A stretch of 64,000 bases of DNA from Rhizobium sp. NRK18 (GCF_024385575.1 NZ_JANFMV010000001.1:1703681-1767680); one strand, 5' to 3'; shown: positions 26,787 through 35,533, numbered from the stretch's first letter. Numbers and translations: made by a program. The notes: generated by a model from the sequence alone, not told the origin.

Positions 26787-28898
26787 TCAATCTTTCTTGT
26801 ACAGACTGCTGAGCGGCTTTTTTAGGATGCTGTCGCGCAGGGACGGCGTGCCGGGATCGCGGCGCAGGCTCGGCTGGTCGCCCGGCTGCGGGCGAGCGAA
26901 CGCCGTGTCGCGAGGGCTAGTGCCACCATTCGCGCTGGCACCATTGAGGGCAGGGGTGCGTTCCATCGTCTGCCGCAAGACAGGCGGGCGCTCATAGGCA
27001 GGGCGCTCGAAAGAAGGACGCGGTGCCGGGTTATGACTGGGGGCCGGTTGATGGCTGGGCGCTGGTTGATGACTGGGCGCGGGCGGCGGTTCGGGTGCGA
27101 ATGACGGTTCGTCACCCGGCAGCATGCCGGGATGATAGGATTCCGCTTCGTCCTCATCCCTGTCGGCATAGGCGCCGGAGTGCGGACGATCGCCCTGTTG
27201 CGGCATGAAGCCTTCGGGGAAGGAGGCGAGATCGGGGCCGGAAATGTTGCGCAGCTTGTTGACGATCTGGCGCAGGTCGATCGTGTCGGGCGAGACCTCG
27301 GAGGTCTTGACGTCGATGCCGTTCGCCTTCGGCAGCAGGTCGTCGGACACGCGCTCGAAGCGCATGCGCATCGGCACCGCGATCGCCTCGCCGAAGGCGA
27401 TGGCTTCGCCGTTGCCGATCGACGAGATGAAGTTGGTCGTCGAGATCGAGGAGTTGGGGATCGCCGAGCGGATGATTTCCTGGTCGCGGTCGTTGGAAAG
27501 CCGCATGGCAAACAGCGTCGAACACTGCGACAGGATCGTCTGGTCGAGTTCGCCGGGACGCTGGGTGACAACGCCGAGCGAGACACCGTATTTGCGGCCT
27601 TCCTTGGCGATACGCGAAATGGCCTGCCGGGTCGGGAAGAAACCGAGCGTCGGGTCCGACGGCACGTAGCGGTGCGCTTCCTCGCAGACCACCAGCATGT
27701 GGATCGCGCCGTTCGACCACAGCGCCAGTTCGAAGGCCATGCGGCAGAGCACCGAGGCGACCGAGTTGACGACTTCCGACGGGATGCCGGCGAGCTGGAA
27801 GGTCGAGATCGGCCGGTCGTCGCCGGGAATGCGGAAGATGCGCGAGATCGTCTCCAGGATCGTGTCGTTGATCGTGTTGTTGGAGAACATGAAATGGTAG
27901 CGCGGATCGTTGATGGCGCCGAGGATGCGCATCTTCAGCGAGCGCAGGAACGGCTTTTCCTCGCGGCCTTCCAGCTTGCCGATGCGTTCGTCGATCAGGG
28001 CCAGGAGGTCGGCCATGCGGTAGGGCACGGGGGTGTCGGCGGTGATCGAGTTCTTTTCCGTATGCTTGCGCATCAGCGTGCTGTCGGTGCCGCGGAAGGC
28101 CTTTCTGGCCTCGGGCATCAGGTCACGCAGGATGTCCATCTCCTCTGCGATCGGCGGACGGCCGCGGAAGACGACTTCTGCAAATTCTTCCAGCCGGAAG
28201 AGCCAGAAGGGCAGGTCGAGCGTCTCGGTATCGATGACGACCGCATGCTTGGGGAAGGCGGCGGCGAATTCGTTGTGCGGATCGAGGATCAGCACGCGAA
28301 GCTTCTCGTCCGACTGGATCGCCTTGTGAAGGAGCAGCGAGACGGCGGTCGACTTGCCGACACCGGTGGAGCCGACCACGGCGAAGTGCTTCGACAGCAT
28401 GGAGGGGATGTGGATGGCCGCGTCGAGGCTCTCGTCCTGGGTCAGCCGGCCGATGGTGCAGACATCCTTGTGGCCGCTGTCATAGATGCGCACGAGGTCC
28501 GCGGCGCGAATGCGATGGGCGATGGCGCCGAGATAGGGATAGCGCGAAATGCCGGTGGTGAAGACTTCCTTGCCTTCGGGGTTCTTGTAGACCTGGCCAA
28601 GCAGTTCGACCTCGATCAGGAAGGTATTGTCGATGCCTTCGGCCCAGGCGCCGCTCTCCGTGTTCATCGCATAGGCGAGCGCGACGACGCGGTTTTCTCC
28701 GACGGAAATGGATATGAGACGGCCGACCGACCAGAGTTCGGTCAGATCGGTTTCGCCCGACTGGGCGACTGCGGCGATTGTCGCGCGCGCTCCGTTGCAG
28801 GCCACGACGCGGCCGAGAAAGCGATTGCCGGGATGCATCGTATCCCGGCGTTCCGGTCCGCTGTCACCTGCCGCAGGCTGAAAGTCTTCGTTACGCAA
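26787..28898 (-). CDS. HerA/DUF87-type ATPase
   Basis: A 703-residue P-loop ATPase of the HerA-FtsK superfamily. An N-terminal HAS-barrel-like beta domain (about residues 20-130, NRFLGRVVACNGARATI) precedes Walker A (GSTGVGKST, about 173-181). Then come LILDPHNEF, a Walker B-like block (MLVVCEEAHRYVP) and the sensor stretch GVVTQRPGELDQTILSQC. The last 130 residues are disordered and Pro-rich, with PAPSHQ/PAPSHN repeats. HerA ATPases form hexamers that pump or resect DNA, usually with NurA; no nurA is nearby. TTG at 28898 with GGGAG upstream is the chosen start. Its direction is away from ilvB. Confidence 0.85.
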   Translation of the reverse strand: MRNEDFQPAAGDSGPERRDTMHPGNRFLGRVVACNGARATIAAVAQSGETDLTELWSVGRLISISVGENRVVALAYAMNTESGAWAEGIDNTFLIEVELLGQVYKNPEGKEVFTTGISRYPYLGAIAHRIRAADLVRIYDSGHKDVCTIGRLTQDESLDAAIHIPSMLSKHFAVVGSTGVGKSTAVSLLLHKAIQSDEKLRVLILDPHNEFAAAFPKHAVVIDTETLDLPFWLFRLEEFAEVVFRGRPPIAEEMDILRDLMPEARKAFRGTDSTLMRKHTEKNSITADTPVPYRMADLLALIDERIGKLEGREEKPFLRSLKMRILGAINDPRYHFMFSNNTINDTILETISRIFRIPGDDRPISTFQLAGIPSEVVNSVASVLCRMAFELALWSNGAIHMLVVCEEAHRYVPSDPTLGFFPTRQAISRIAKEGRKYGVSLGVVTQRPGELDQTILSQCSTLFAMRLSNDRDQEIIRSAIPNSSISTTNFISSIGNGEAIAFGEAIAVPMRMRFERVSDDLLPKANGIDVKTSEVSPDTIDLRQIVNKLRNISGPDLASFPEGFMPQQGDRPHSGAYADRDEDEAESYHPGMLPGDEPSFAPEPPPAPSHQPAPSHQPAPSHNPAPRPSFERPAYERPPVLRQTMERTPALNGASANGGTSPRDTAFARPQPGDQPSLRRDPGTPSLRDSILKKPLSSLYKKD

Positions 28899-29071
28899 TA
28901 CATCTCTCCCGAAGGAATCCCAACCTGTTCAATAACAAGGGGGGATTAACACGGGGTGTAAATTATCGGCACATGGAGAGAGTGCGTGTGTCGAAACAGG
29001 ACGGAAAAACTGAAGGATACGGGCCGATGCACCGTTTTCAGGCGCAACGCCGTTTTTTTGGTCAGGGCGCG

Positions 29072-29100
29072 TTGACGGCTCTGCGGTTTGTGTCTATCAA
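29072..29100 (+). promoter_or_regulatory. sigma-70 promoter of the ilvBN leader
   Basis: TTGACG (29072-29077), a 17-base spacer and TATCAA (29095-29100) form a close match to a housekeeping promoter. The expected transcription start is about 29106-29108, which is at or 1-3 bases before the leader-peptide ATG at 29109. Confidence 0.75.
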
Positions 29101-29108
29101 TCCGTCCC

Positions 29109-29165
29109 ATGAAAAATTCGGCAGTTATTCTCGTGGTGGGACGGCGCATGGGCAGGATGGTGTAA
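29109..29165 (+). CDS. ilvBN leader peptide (attenuator), 18 residues
   Basis: The ORF encodes MKNSAVILVVGRRMGRMV and stops at TAA 29163-29165. Codons 5-10 read Ala-Val-Ile-Leu-Val-Val (GCA GTT ATT CTC GTG GTG, 29121-29138), all pyruvate-family or branched-chain residues, directly ahead of the acetolactate synthase genes that make them. This is the signature of ribosome-mediated attenuation: scarce charged Val/Leu/Ile tRNA stalls the ribosome and prevents formation of the terminator at 29201. The promoter places the transcript start next to the ATG and there is no Shine-Dalgarno, so the peptide would be read from a nearly leaderless RNA, as reported for trpL of Sinorhizobium meliloti. Confidence 0.82.
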   Translation: MKNSAVILVVGRRMGRMV

Positions 29166-29191
29166 CCATCCGGCGATAGCCACCCATGCGC
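29144..29191 (+). promoter_or_regulatory. leader RNA hairpin (pause/alternative structure)
   Basis: GCGCATGGG (29144-29152) pairs perfectly with CCCATGCGC (29183-29191). Nested inside, GGATGG (29155-29160) pairs with CCATCC (29166-29171). The 5' arm overlaps codons 12-15 of the leader peptide, so a ribosome stalled on the Val-Ile-Leu codons would keep it open. Confidence 0.7.
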
Positions 29192-29200
29192 GGTAAACCA

Positions 29201-29223
29201 GGCTCCCAAAGGAGCCTTTTTTT
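29201..29223 (+). terminator. ilvBN attenuator terminator
   Basis: GGCTCC (29201-29206), a 4-base loop and GGAGCC (29211-29216), followed by seven T. It lies between the leader peptide and ilvB, so it must be bypassed for ilvBN expression. A candidate antiterminator by eye pairs 29149-29152 with 29205-29208 and 29158-29161 with 29197-29200. Confidence 0.88.
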
Positions 29224-29290
29224 ATGTCCGCAAACAGGCTAACAGGGCCGGGAAATACCGGCGAGCAAGAAGACGAACGGAACGGAACTG

Positions 29291-31069
29291 ATGACGGGTA
29301 CAGAGAACAGGATGACGGGAGCGGAAATCGTTCTGCAGGCTTTGAAGGATAACGGCGTCGAGCACATCTTCGGTTATCCCGGCGGTGCGGTGCTGCCGAT
29401 CTATGACGAGATTTTTCAGCAGGAAGACATTCAGCACATTCTCGTGCGTCACGAGCAGGGCGCCGGCCATGCTGCCGAGGGCTATGCGCGTTCGACCGGC
29501 AAGGTCGGCGTCATGCTGGTCACCTCCGGTCCGGGTGCGACCAATGCAGTCACGCCGCTGCAGGACGCGCTGATGGATTCCGTCCCGCTCGTCTGTCTGA
29601 CGGGCCAGGTGCCGACGACGCTGATCGGCTCGGATGCCTTCCAGGAATGCGACACCGTCGGCATCACGCGGCCGTGCACCAAGCACAACTGGCTGGTCAA
29701 GGACGTCAACAAGCTGGCCGAGACGATCCACGAGGCCTTCCGGATTGCCCAGACGGGTCGCCCGGGTCCGGTCGTCGTCGACATCCCGAAGGACGTCCAG
29801 TTTGCCACCGGCACCTATGTTGCCCCCTCGGCGCATGTCGCCGAGCCGAGCTACAAGCCGAAGAAGCAGGGTGACATCAAGGCGATCGAGGCTGCCGTCG
29901 AATTGATGGCGAAGGCCCGCCGGCCGGTCATCTATTCTGGTGGCGGCGTCGTCAATTCCGGTCCGGAAGCCTCGACGTTGCTGCGCGAACTGGTTTCGCT
30001 CACCAACTTCCCGATCACCTCGACCCTGATGGGTCTCGGCTGCTATCCGGCCTCCGGCGACAACTGGCTCGGCATGCTCGGCATGCACGGCTCCTACGAG
30101 GCCAACATGGCGATGCATGATTGCGACGTCATGGTCTGCATCGGCGCACGCTTCGACGATCGCATCACCGGTCGCCTGGATGCGTTCGCGCCGAATTCCA
30201 AGAAGATCCACATCGACATCGACCCGTCCTCGATCAACAAGAACGTCCGCGTCGACATCCCGATCCTGGGCGATGTCGGAACGGTTCTGGAGGACATGGT
30301 CCGCCTGTGGCGGGCCATGGACAAGAAGCCGGACGCCGCGCAGACGGAAGACTGGTGGACCTCGATCCAGCGCTGGCGGGCCCGCAACTCGTTTGCCTAT
30401 GCGCCGAGCAACGATGTCATCATGCCGCAATATGCCATCGAGCGGCTCTACGAGATGACCAAGGATCGCGATGTCTACATCACGACCGAAGTCGGCCAGC
30501 ACCAGATGTGGGCGGCGCAGTTCTTCGGCTTCGAGCAGCCGAACCGCTGGATGACGTCCGGCGGCCTCGGCACCATGGGCTACGGCCTGCCGGCAGCGCT
30601 GGGCGTCCAGATCGCCCATCCGGAAGCGCTCGTCATCGACATTGCCGGCGACGCGTCCGTCCAGATGTGCATCCAGGAAATGTCGGCGGCGATCCAGCAC
30701 AACGCGCCGATCAAGATCTTCATCCTCAACAACCAGTACATGGGCATGGTGCGCCAGTGGCAGCAGCTCCTGCACGGCAACCGGCTGTCGAACTCGTATA
30801 CGGAAGCGATGCCGGACTTCGTCAAGCTCGCCGAAGCCTACGGCGCCGTCGGCATTGCCTGCGACGATCCCAAGGAGCTCGATGCGGCCATCCAGAAGAT
30901 GATCGACAGCGACAAGCCGGTGATCTTCGACTGCCGTGTCGCCAATCTCGCCAACTGCTTCCCGATGATCCCCTCGGGCAAGGCGCATAACGAAATGCTG
31001 CTGCCGGACGAGGCCACCGACGAGGCCGTCGCCAATGCGATCGACGCCAAGGGCCGCCAGCTCGTCTGA
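29291..31069 (+). CDS. ilvB: acetolactate synthase large (catalytic) subunit
   Basis: A 592-residue thiamine-diphosphate enzyme that condenses pyruvate to acetolactate (valine, leucine) or with 2-ketobutyrate (isoleucine). The N-terminal Pyr domain has GYPGGAVLPIYDEIF and the catalytic Glu in LVRHEQGAGHAAEGYAR. The central domain has FAD-binding GLGCYPASGDNWLGMLGMHG. The C-terminal PP domain has GDASVQM and NNQYMGMVRQWQ. The ATG at 29291 is used; another in-frame ATG lies at 29312. The gene is under the leader attenuator described above and is followed by the regulatory subunit gene after 16 bases. Confidence 0.97.
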   Translation: MTGTENRMTGAEIVLQALKDNGVEHIFGYPGGAVLPIYDEIFQQEDIQHILVRHEQGAGHAAEGYARSTGKVGVMLVTSGPGATNAVTPLQDALMDSVPLVCLTGQVPTTLIGSDAFQECDTVGITRPCTKHNWLVKDVNKLAETIHEAFRIAQTGRPGPVVVDIPKDVQFATGTYVAPSAHVAEPSYKPKKQGDIKAIEAAVELMAKARRPVIYSGGGVVNSGPEASTLLRELVSLTNFPITSTLMGLGCYPASGDNWLGMLGMHGSYEANMAMHDCDVMVCIGARFDDRITGRLDAFAPNSKKIHIDIDPSSINKNVRVDIPILGDVGTVLEDMVRLWRAMDKKPDAAQTEDWWTSIQRWRARNSFAYAPSNDVIMPQYAIERLYEMTKDRDVYITTEVGQHQMWAAQFFGFEQPNRWMTSGGLGTMGYGLPAALGVQIAHPEALVIDIAGDASVQMCIQEMSAAIQHNAPIKIFILNNQYMGMVRQWQQLLHGNRLSNSYTEAMPDFVKLAEAYGAVGIACDDPKELDAAIQKMIDSDKPVIFDCRVANLANCFPMIPSGKAHNEMLLPDEATDEAVANAIDAKGRQLV

Positions 31070-31085
31070 GGAAGGAACAGGAACC

Positions 31086-31658
31086 ATGAACGCACATCTT
31101 CAACCGACGGGTTCGGCCTATTTCATCGCCAAGGAAACCGAGGCCGCCGAGAGCCACACGCTCTCCGTTCTCGTTGCCAACGAGCCGGGCGTGCTCGCCC
31201 GCGTCATCGGCCTTTTCTCCGGCCGGGGCTACAATATCGAAAGCCTCACCGTGTCGGAGACCGAGCACGAGGCGCATCTGTCGCGCATCACCATCGTCAC
31301 GCGCGGTACGCCGCACGTGCTGGAGCAGATCAAGGCGCAGCTGGAGCGCATCGTTCCGGTTCATCGCGTCGTCGACCTGTCCGTCCGCGCCCGTGAGCTC
31401 GGCCATGACCGGCCGATCGAACGCGAGCTCGCCTTGATCAAGGTGTCGGGGCAGGGCGAGGATCGGCTGGAGGCGCTGCGTCTCGCAGACGCCTTCCATG
31501 CCAAGGTGATCGATGCCACGACCGAACACTTCATCTTCGAACTGACCGGCAAGGTCTCCAAGATCGACCAGTTCATCGCCATCATGAAGCCGCTCGGTTT
31601 GATCGAGATCTGCCGCACCGGCGTGGCGGCGATGAATCGCGGTCCGAAGGGCATGTAA
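31086..31658 (+). CDS. ilvN: acetolactate synthase small (regulatory) subunit
   Basis: A 190-residue IlvH/IlvN-type subunit that stabilises the catalytic subunit and gives valine feedback inhibition. The ACT domain starts at about residue 25: SVLVANEPGVLARVIGLFSGRGYNIESL, shown here as LVANEPGVLARVIGLFSGRG then YNIESLTVS, with the effector-site Asn and Gly residues intact. RIVPVHRVVDL follows, and the C-terminal domain has RELALIKV and FHAKVIDATTEHFIFELTG. The ATG is preceded by GAGGAAGGAACAGG. It is cotranscribed with ilvB and ends at a strong hairpin terminator 40 bases downstream. Confidence 0.96.
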   Translation: MNAHLQPTGSAYFIAKETEAAESHTLSVLVANEPGVLARVIGLFSGRGYNIESLTVSETEHEAHLSRITIVTRGTPHVLEQIKAQLERIVPVHRVVDLSVRARELGHDRPIERELALIKVSGQGEDRLEALRLADAFHAKVIDATTEHFIFELTGKVSKIDQFIAIMKPLGLIEICRTGVAAMNRGPKGM

Positions 31659-31696
31659 ATCCGGGTATCGTCCGGTTCAGGCGCAATGATCTGAAA

Positions 31697-31730
31697 GGCT
31701 GGCCGCACGAGATTGCTGCCGGCCTTTTTT
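31697..31730 (+). terminator. rho-independent terminator after ilvN
   Basis: GGCTGGC (31698-31704) pairs with GCCGGCC (31718-31724, one G-T pair) and is followed by a run of six T. Confidence 0.85.
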
Positions 31731-31731
31731 G

Positions 31732-32052
31732 TTGCGACACGACGGACTGTCGATCAGATCACGCTCTTGCAATTCTGTCGTCTTTTCCGCCTTTTCTGCT
31801 TGATATTTGTCAATTTCTGACTGAAGTAAGGCGCAATATTGTGCGATACACAGTATTTGTTGTTTTGTTTCATGTATCTGGCTTCCCGCGTGGCTTACGC
31901 TTAATTTTTCATAAATGATTTTATCCTATTTCTTGCAGTGAAGCTGTATTCCTCAGAGCAGCGTAAAACTCCCTTTCTCTGGAGCGCGCGCCGGTCCCCA
32001 TCTTTGTCGAACAGCGACATGGATCTGTTTTCGGACTAAGGAGTGGATGCGC
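31732..32052. promoter_or_regulatory. 394-base gap before chemoreceptor, with an inverted repeat
   Basis: The gap is AT-richer than its surroundings and has no credible ORF. AATATTGTG (31835-31843) and CACAGTATT (31849-31857) form an inverted repeat with one mismatch around 5 bases, a possible operator about 195 bases before the chemoreceptor start. Nothing else stands out. Confidence 0.35.
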
Positions 32053-33831
32053 ATGTTTGGATTGGGTAGTGCCGAGAAGGCAAAGCTGACTGCACTGAAT
32101 ACGATCAGCGCGAATGTGATGATCGCTGATGCGAAGCTCAACATCACCTATATGAATGATGCCGTACGCGGGCTGCTGCAGGAAGCTGAAAGCGACCTGA
32201 AGAAGGAACTGCCACGGTTCGACATGGCGACGCTGATCGGCGCCAACATCGACATTTTTCACAAGAACCCTGCCCATCAGCGCGGCATGCTGACGGCTCT
32301 GAGGAGCCAGCACAAGGCGACGATCTACGTCGGCAACCGCGCCTTTGATCTGCTGGTCACGCCCATCAAGGACGGCGACACGGTGAAGGGTTTCGTCGTC
32401 GAATGGGCAAACGCCAAGGAACGCCTGCTCAACCTCGACTATCAGAACCAGATGGAAGCGATCAGCCGCGTGCAGGCGATCATCGCGTTTACCCCCGAAG
32501 GCGAAGTCCTGACCGCCAACCAGAATTTCTGCGATGCGCTCGGCTACCGGCTCGACGAGATCAAGGGTCGTCACCACAGCATGTTCGTCGACAAGGCCTA
32601 TGTCGCCTCGGACGATTACAGACAGTTCTGGGAAAACCTCCGGGCCGGCAAGTTCCAGGCGGCCGAGTTCGTGCGCTATGGCAAGAACGGCAAGCGTGTC
32701 GTCATCAACGCCTCCTACAATCCGATCTTCGATGAGAAGGGCAAGGTAGCCAAGGTTGTGAAGTATGCCATGGACGTGACCGAGCGCGTCTATGCCGTCG
32801 ACACCATCGGCGAGGCGTTGAACCGGGTTGCCGGCGGCGACCTGACGGTTTCGATCGACCGGGCTTTCGCTGCCGACTTCGAAGCGCTGCGCAAGAATTT
32901 CAACGAAGCGGTCAGCCAGCTCAACAACACGCTGTCGTCGGTCGCCCGATCGGCGGAATTGATCGACAGCGGATCGCGCGAAATGAGCCACAGCGCCAGC
33001 GATCTCTCCAAGCGTACCGAACAGCAGGCCGCTTCGCTGGAAGAAACGGCGGCGGCGCTCGACGAGATCACCGTCAACGTCAAGAACGCCTCGCAGCGGG
33101 CGGAAGACGCCCGGGTCGCAACGCAGGAGGCCGACAAGAACGCGTCGCACTCCGGCCAGATCGTCGCCGACGCCGTTGGTGCGATGGATCGCATCGAGCA
33201 GTCGTCCGGCCAGATCTCCAACATCATCGGCGTGATCGACGACATCGCCTTCCAGACCAACCTGCTGGCTCTGAACGCCGGTGTCGAAGCCGCCCGTGCC
33301 GGCGAGGCCGGCAAGGGGTTTGCCGTCGTTGCCCAGGAAGTCCGCGAGCTGGCCCAGCGCTCGGCGCAGGCCGCCAAGGAAATCAAGGACCTGATCCGCA
33401 ATTCGTCGAACGAGGTGACGACCGGGGTCAAGCTGGTGCGCGAGACGGGCGAAGCGCTGCGGACCATCCAGGACCGTATCGTTGCCATCAACGACCATAT
33501 GCAGGCGATCGCAAGCTCTGCGCGTGAGCAGTCGACCGGCCTGTCCGAGGTCAACTCGGCCGTCAACCAGATGGACCAGATGACCCAGCAGAACGCCTCC
33601 ATGGTCGAAGAATCGACCGCAGCCAGCGCGACGCTGGCCCAGGAGGCCGACATGCTGCGCCAGATGATCGGCCGCTTCCGCCTGTCGGAAGGCTCCGGCC
33701 GCGGCGGGGAAACCATGACCACGCGCGCGCCAGCCGTCAGTGCTCCGGCCAGGCCGGCTGCCAGCCGCCCGCGGCCTGCGGCGACCGTCGGCAACACGGC
33801 GCTGAAGGCAGACGACTGGCAGGAGTTCTGA
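32053..33831 (+). CDS. soluble PAS-domain methyl-accepting chemotaxis protein
   Basis: A 592-residue chemoreceptor with no membrane helices, so cytoplasmic. Two PAS-like domains occupy about residues 10-125 and 130-245 (AIIAFTPEGEVLTANQNFCD), followed by a HAMP-like linker (NRVAGGDLTVSIDRAFAAD). The signalling domain has the hairpin tip [18 protein letters not shown] near residue 400. The C-terminus ends in DWQEF, an xWxxF pentapeptide that tethers CheR/CheB. ATG at 32053 is chosen because AAGGAG (32038-32043) then has 9-base spacing. The PAS domains suggest redox, heme or flavin-linked energy sensing; the ligand is unknown. Confidence 0.92.
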   Translation: MFGLGSAEKAKLTALNTISANVMIADAKLNITYMNDAVRGLLQEAESDLKKELPRFDMATLIGANIDIFHKNPAHQRGMLTALRSQHKATIYVGNRAFDLLVTPIKDGDTVKGFVVEWANAKERLLNLDYQNQMEAISRVQAIIAFTPEGEVLTANQNFCDALGYRLDEIKGRHHSMFVDKAYVASDDYRQFWENLRAGKFQAAEFVRYGKNGKRVVINASYNPIFDEKGKVAKVVKYAMDVTERVYAVDTIGEALNRVAGGDLTVSIDRAFAADFEALRKNFNEAVSQLNNTLSSVARSAELIDSGSREMSHSASDLSKRTEQQAASLEETAAALDEITVNVKNASQRAEDARVATQEADKNASHSGQIVADAVGAMDRIEQSSGQISNIIGVIDDIAFQTNLLALNAGVEAARAGEAGKGFAVVAQEVRELAQRSAQAAKEIKDLIRNSSNEVTTGVKLVRETGEALRTIQDRIVAINDHMQAIASSAREQSTGLSEVNSAVNQMDQMTQQNASMVEESTAASATLAQEADMLRQMIGRFRLSEGSGRGGETMTTRAPAVSAPARPAASRPRPAATVGNTALKADDWQEF

Positions 33832-33860
33832 TCGTCCGCAGCCTGCCAGAACGCATCGGG

Positions 33861-33889
33861 GAGGGTGGCCTTTTAGAAAGGCCGCCCTC
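33861..33889 (+). terminator. hairpin terminator after chemoreceptor
   Basis: GAGGGTGGCCTT and AAAGGCCGCCCTC pair almost completely around a 4-base loop. The downstream tract (TCTCTGTCGTTTC) is T-rich rather than a clean T run. Confidence 0.6.
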
Positions 33890-34008
33890 TCTGTCGTTTC
33901 CGGCGACGTCATCCGCCACGCCATCGGCTATGTAGTATCCGCGTAATACCCGTGCCGGGCGACGTTTTGCTACACTCCCTTCATCGTTGCGACCGAGGGA
34001 GGAAGACG

Positions 34009-34599
34009 ATGGCTCAGGCGAAAATTCTGATGATCACCGGTGATTTCACCGAAGACTACGAGACCATGGTACCGTTCCAGACACTGCTGGCTTGCGGTTA
34101 TGAGGTGCACGCGGTCTGCCCCGGCAAGAATGCCGGCCAGACGGTGGCGACCTCGATCCATGATTTCGAGGGCGACCAGACCTACTCGGAAAAGCGTGGT
34201 CACAACTTCACGCTCAACGCGACCTTTTCCAGCGTTCGCGCCGAAGATTACGATGCGCTGGTGATCCCGGGTGGTCGGGCGCCGGAATATCTGCGGCTCA
34301 ACGCCGACGTGATCAAGATGGTTCAGTACTTCTTCAAGGCGGACAAGCCGGTTGCCGCCATCTGCCATGGCGCGCAACTGCTGGCGGCTGCCGGCGTGCT
34401 GAAGGGCAGGACCTGCTCGGCCTATCCGGCCTGCCGGCCTGAGGTGGAGCTTGCCGGCGGCACCTATGCCGATATCGCGATCGACGGCGCCGTGGCGGAC
34501 GGCAAGCTGGTGACGGCACCGGCGTGGCCGGCGCATCCGGCATGGCTGCGCCAGTTCATGGCTGTGCTCGACGCCGGCGCGCTGTCGGACGCTGCCTGA
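34009..34599 (+). CDS. DJ-1/PfpI family protein
   Basis: A 196-residue class I glutamine-amidotransferase-like protein of the DJ-1/PfpI group. The Rossmann start is [16 protein letters not shown] with the conserved Glu15. [14 protein letters not shown] holds the oxyanion loop, and the nucleophile elbow AICHGAQLL has Cys119 followed by His120. The family includes deglycase/glyoxalase-like and chaperone members that respond to carbonyl or oxidative stress; which activity applies cannot be read here. The ATG at 34009 gives the family start and is preceded by GAGGGAGG. It appears monocistronic. Confidence 0.88.
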   Translation: MAQAKILMITGDFTEDYETMVPFQTLLACGYEVHAVCPGKNAGQTVATSIHDFEGDQTYSEKRGHNFTLNATFSSVRAEDYDALVIPGGRAPEYLRLNADVIKMVQYFFKADKPVAAICHGAQLLAAAGVLKGRTCSAYPACRPEVELAGGTYADIAIDGAVADGKLVTAPAWPAHPAWLRQFMAVLDAGALSDAA

Positions 34600-34617
34600 T
34601 AGCGGTCTGTCGGTGAA

Positions 34618-34645
34618 CGGTCCCTTCGTTAAACCGGAGGGACCG
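34618..34645 (+). other. hairpin after the DJ-1/PfpI gene
   Basis: CGGTCCCT (34618-34625) and AGGGACCG (34638-34645) are perfect complements around 12 bases. No T run follows, so termination is uncertain. Confidence 0.4.
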
Positions 34646-34721
34646 CTGCCCGTCTGCGAAAGCTGTCTGTTGCGGCAAATTGGGTGTATGTTGGTGACGC
34701 GCAGGCCATGGGAGGCAGGAG

Positions 34722-35072
34722 ATGTGCGAACTTTTCATCAAGGCCGATGCGGCTCTCTGGGAAAGCACCACCCGATCGCTGAGGATCGACGGCATGGTGA
34801 CGAGCGTGCGGCTGGAGAACTTCTTCTGGTCGAAACTCGAGGAGATCGGCCGGCGAGACGGGATGAACGTGGTGCAACTGATCACCAAGCTCCATCATGA
34901 ATCGATCGATGCCGGACACGATCTCGGCAATTTCACCTCGTTTCTCAGGGTCTGCTGCGCGCGCTATCTCGATCTGCAGCTTTCCGGCGATATATCGACC
35001 GATCTCGGCCAGCGGATCGCAGGGCTCGATGCCCCGGCCATTCTCGGACGCGAACGCCTGAAATATCATTGA
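34722..35072 (+). CDS. ribbon-helix-helix domain protein, RHH_4 type with extension
   Basis: A 116-residue protein with a ribbon-helix-helix segment at about residues 23-65: a basic strand (MVTSVRLENFF), helix WSKLEEIGRRDG and helix VVQLITKLHHES. It resembles the RHH_4 protein at 14493-14723 but has an N-terminal arm (MCELFIKADAALWESTTRSL) and a longer C-terminal tail. DNA binding as a dimer is expected for the fold; targets are unknown. A GGAGGCAGGAG ribosome binding site precedes the ATG. It stands alone, tail to tail with the DUF1428 gene. Confidence 0.8.
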   Translation: MCELFIKADAALWESTTRSLRIDGMVTSVRLENFFWSKLEEIGRRDGMNVVQLITKLHHESIDAGHDLGNFTSFLRVCCARYLDLQLSGDISTDLGQRIAGLDAPAILGRERLKYH

Positions 35073-35088
35073 GCGGCATGGCCGCCCG

Positions 35089-35442
35089 TCAGCGATCGAG
35101 GAAGGGGACGAAGCCGCCATAGATCATGCGGCGGCCGTCGAAGGGCATTTCGTCGAACATCTCCGACATGCGCGGATCGCTCATGACCTTCTGGTTGGCG
35201 TCGTCCCGGACCTCCTTCGAAGGGTATTCGATCCAGCTGAAGACCAGGATTTCATCCGGCTTGAGATCAACAGAGCGACGGAAATCCGTCACCTTGCCGT
35301 CTGGAACATCCTCTTCCCAGCATTCGACATGGCGAATGGCGCCGAACTCCTTGAAGAGGACCGAGGCGCCCTCTGAGAGTTTGCGGTATTCCTCCATGCG
35401 GTCACGCGGTACCGGCAATACGAACCCGTCGACATAGGTCAT
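35089..35442 (-). CDS. DUF1428 (YbaA-like) family protein
   Basis: A 117-residue protein matching DUF1428, a dimeric alpha/beta-barrel (ferredoxin-like) family of unknown function. Diagnostic stretches are MTYVDGFVLPVPRDRMEEY, HVECWEEDVPDGKVTDFRR, VFSWIEYPSKEVRD and PFDGRRMIYGGF. ATG at 35442 fits the family start; an in-frame upstream start would add six residues. The gene is followed within 17 bases by the convergent RHH gene and has an AT-rich promoter region upstream (35460-35515). Confidence 0.88.
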   Translation of the reverse strand: MTYVDGFVLPVPRDRMEEYRKLSEGASVLFKEFGAIRHVECWEEDVPDGKVTDFRRSVDLKPDEILVFSWIEYPSKEVRDDANQKVMSDPRMSEMFDEMPFDGRRMIYGGFVPFLDR

Positions 35443-35533
35443 GGCTGCTTTCTCCCCCATTTTTCATTCTGAACACATACGTTGATATAAACGTATTTTG
35501 CAAAAGTCAACATTCGGGGGAGCGGTTGGCTTC

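Noticed and set aside
26787..28898. HerA-type ATPase as part of an anti-phage island
   Set aside because: No nuclease, Sir2, restriction or other defence gene adjoins it; the flanks are metabolic and signalling genes of normal composition.
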